Positions 26,199 through 27,016 of a stretch of 27,016 nt of DNA are shown here, one piece after another. Under the pieces are notes generated by a model. The model was not told where the DNA came from and did no database searches. It saw only the letters and a list, made by a program, of their open reading frames with translations. The first letter of the stretch is position 1. Each line of letters starts with the position of its first letter. Origin of the DNA: Zelonia costaricensis (Eukaryota; Euglenozoa; Kinetoplastea; Trypanosomatida; Trypanosomatidae); contig JASAOO010003178.1 of NCBI GenBank assembly GCA_030849075.1, forward strand, positions 1 to 27,016, given 5' to 3'. The translations under genes and the position numbers were made by a program.

Positions 26199-27016
26199 CA
26201 CGACGCTCGAAGTCGGCAGCACTACGAAGAGCCAAGAAAGAACTTGACGAAGAGCAACGCGCACCGTGGACCTCAGGAGCACGACTGACTTGGCGGAGTG
26301 TCACAGAGGGGGATGGGGACGGAGAGAGTGGGAGGTGGAGCGCGCCGAGCTCGTGAATCTATGAAGGAAACTAAGGGAGGGGAGTGGAGGGGGGGAGGGG
26401 GTTGTGCGTGTGCGTGTGCGTCCTGTAGAGCGTGAGGGGGGCGGTGGTGGTGGTAGAAGAGGAAAACAAGAGATCCCAAAGGAGAGGAGGTGCGAGAAAG
26501 GAGGCAGTGATGTGAAGGTGGGGAGGGGGGGGGGAGGGGAGGGGCGACGCCAAGACGCGAAGGGGCCCGCCGCCGGAACCACACCAACCAAACACTTCAA
26601 CACGTTTGCCAAGAAGAAGAGAGCGCAAAGAAGAAAACTAAAAAAAAGGGGGATTCCAACAACGTGGGAAAGGCGAGCAGAGAGTGCCGCAGCTCACGCG
26701 TGGAAGGCGGAAAAGGTGTGAAGTGCAACGACACACACAAGACAGGGACACGACAAAACACGTAGGCAGTACAAGGGCAGGCAGGCTTCCGGACAACGGA
26801 ACAATAAGGAAAACAGTCGTGCGCGGGAGATGCGTGGCCTTGCTGCAATCGAGTGCGTGTGTGTTTGTGTGTGTAGGCGAGCACGCGATCTATGAAAGCG
26901 GAGAAACAGAAGTGCAGAACTGAGAAGAAAAAAGAAAAGGGTGGTGGTGGGTGTGGGTGGGGGGGTGCCTGTTGAGAAACAGAGGAGGTGATGCGCGTGG
27001 GGGCAGGGACGGGACG
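26171..27016. other. Right flank upstream of the PIF1 gene
   Basis: Contains the predicted PIF1 5' UTR (26171-26221) and what is probably 3' UTR or intergenic DNA of a gene beyond the right edge. CT-rich tracts on the minus strand occur at about 26302-26345, 26365-26402 and 26515-26545. Open frames are Pro/Ser-rich or purine-coded and unconvincing. Confidence 0.55.
26222..26241 (-). promoter_or_regulatory. Predicted spliced-leader acceptor for the PIF1 gene (upstream site)
   Basis: CT-rich tract at about 26224-26241 on the minus strand, ending TCTTCGTAG with the AG at 26222-26223. It gives a 51-nt 5' UTR without an ATG before 26170. Confidence 0.5.

Noticed and set aside
1..27016. CRISPR array, insertion sequence, rRNA or tRNA genes
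   Set aside because: Repeats present are simple dinucleotide or homopolymer runs without spacer structure; no transposase, rRNA or tRNA sequence was seen. The Cas4-like domain in the DUF2779 protein is not accompanied by other Cas genes.

Overview
The window looks like nuclear DNA from a trypanosomatid, most likely Leishmania or a close relative in the Leishmaniinae. The evidence is GC-rich, intronless genes all on one strand. Long purine-rich tracts on the + strand become polypyrimidine tracts on the transcribed minus strand, each followed by an AG that can act as a spliced-leader acceptor. Intergenic DNA is full of (CA)n/(GT)n and homopolymer runs, and the proteins carry Ala, Gln and Ser runs. 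No strand switch, tRNA, rRNA, CRISPR array or insertion sequence was seen.

Seven protein genes, all on the minus strand, form part of one polycistronic unit. In transcription order (right to left) they are: a PIF1-family DNA helicase with a mitochondrial-type presequence and an AT-hook (22511-26170); an unrecognised 445-residue basic protein (18780-20117); a 14-3-3 protein (17395-18156); an OPA3-like mitochondrial protein (12983-14263); a tail-anchored, golgin-like coiled-coil protein (9564-11702); a DUF2779 protein joining a Cas4/RecB-like region to a DnaQ-type exonuclease domain (4649-7996); and a protein with two degenerate universal-stress-protein (UspA-like) folds (2033-3832). For every gene the chosen ATG is the first ATG after the nearest good polypyrimidine-AG signal, so the starts are mutually consistent.

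Gene-free stretches are long: 1-2032, 7997-9563, 11703-12982, 14264-17394 and 20118-22510. They hold UTRs, microsatellites, possible RNA hairpins, a possible degenerate SIDER-like element (about 12240-12480) and one possible unannotated small gene (14877-15110).

The genes are not a metabolic operon, since trypanosomatid units group unrelated genes. The most interesting items are the DUF2779 nuclease-like protein, an architecture otherwise familiar from prokaryotes, whose Cas4-like half looks catalytically degraded while the exonuclease half and the cysteines are kept; and the PIF1 gene, where a strong polypyrimidine tract points to a second splice acceptor just inside the coding region that would remove the mitochondrial presequence.
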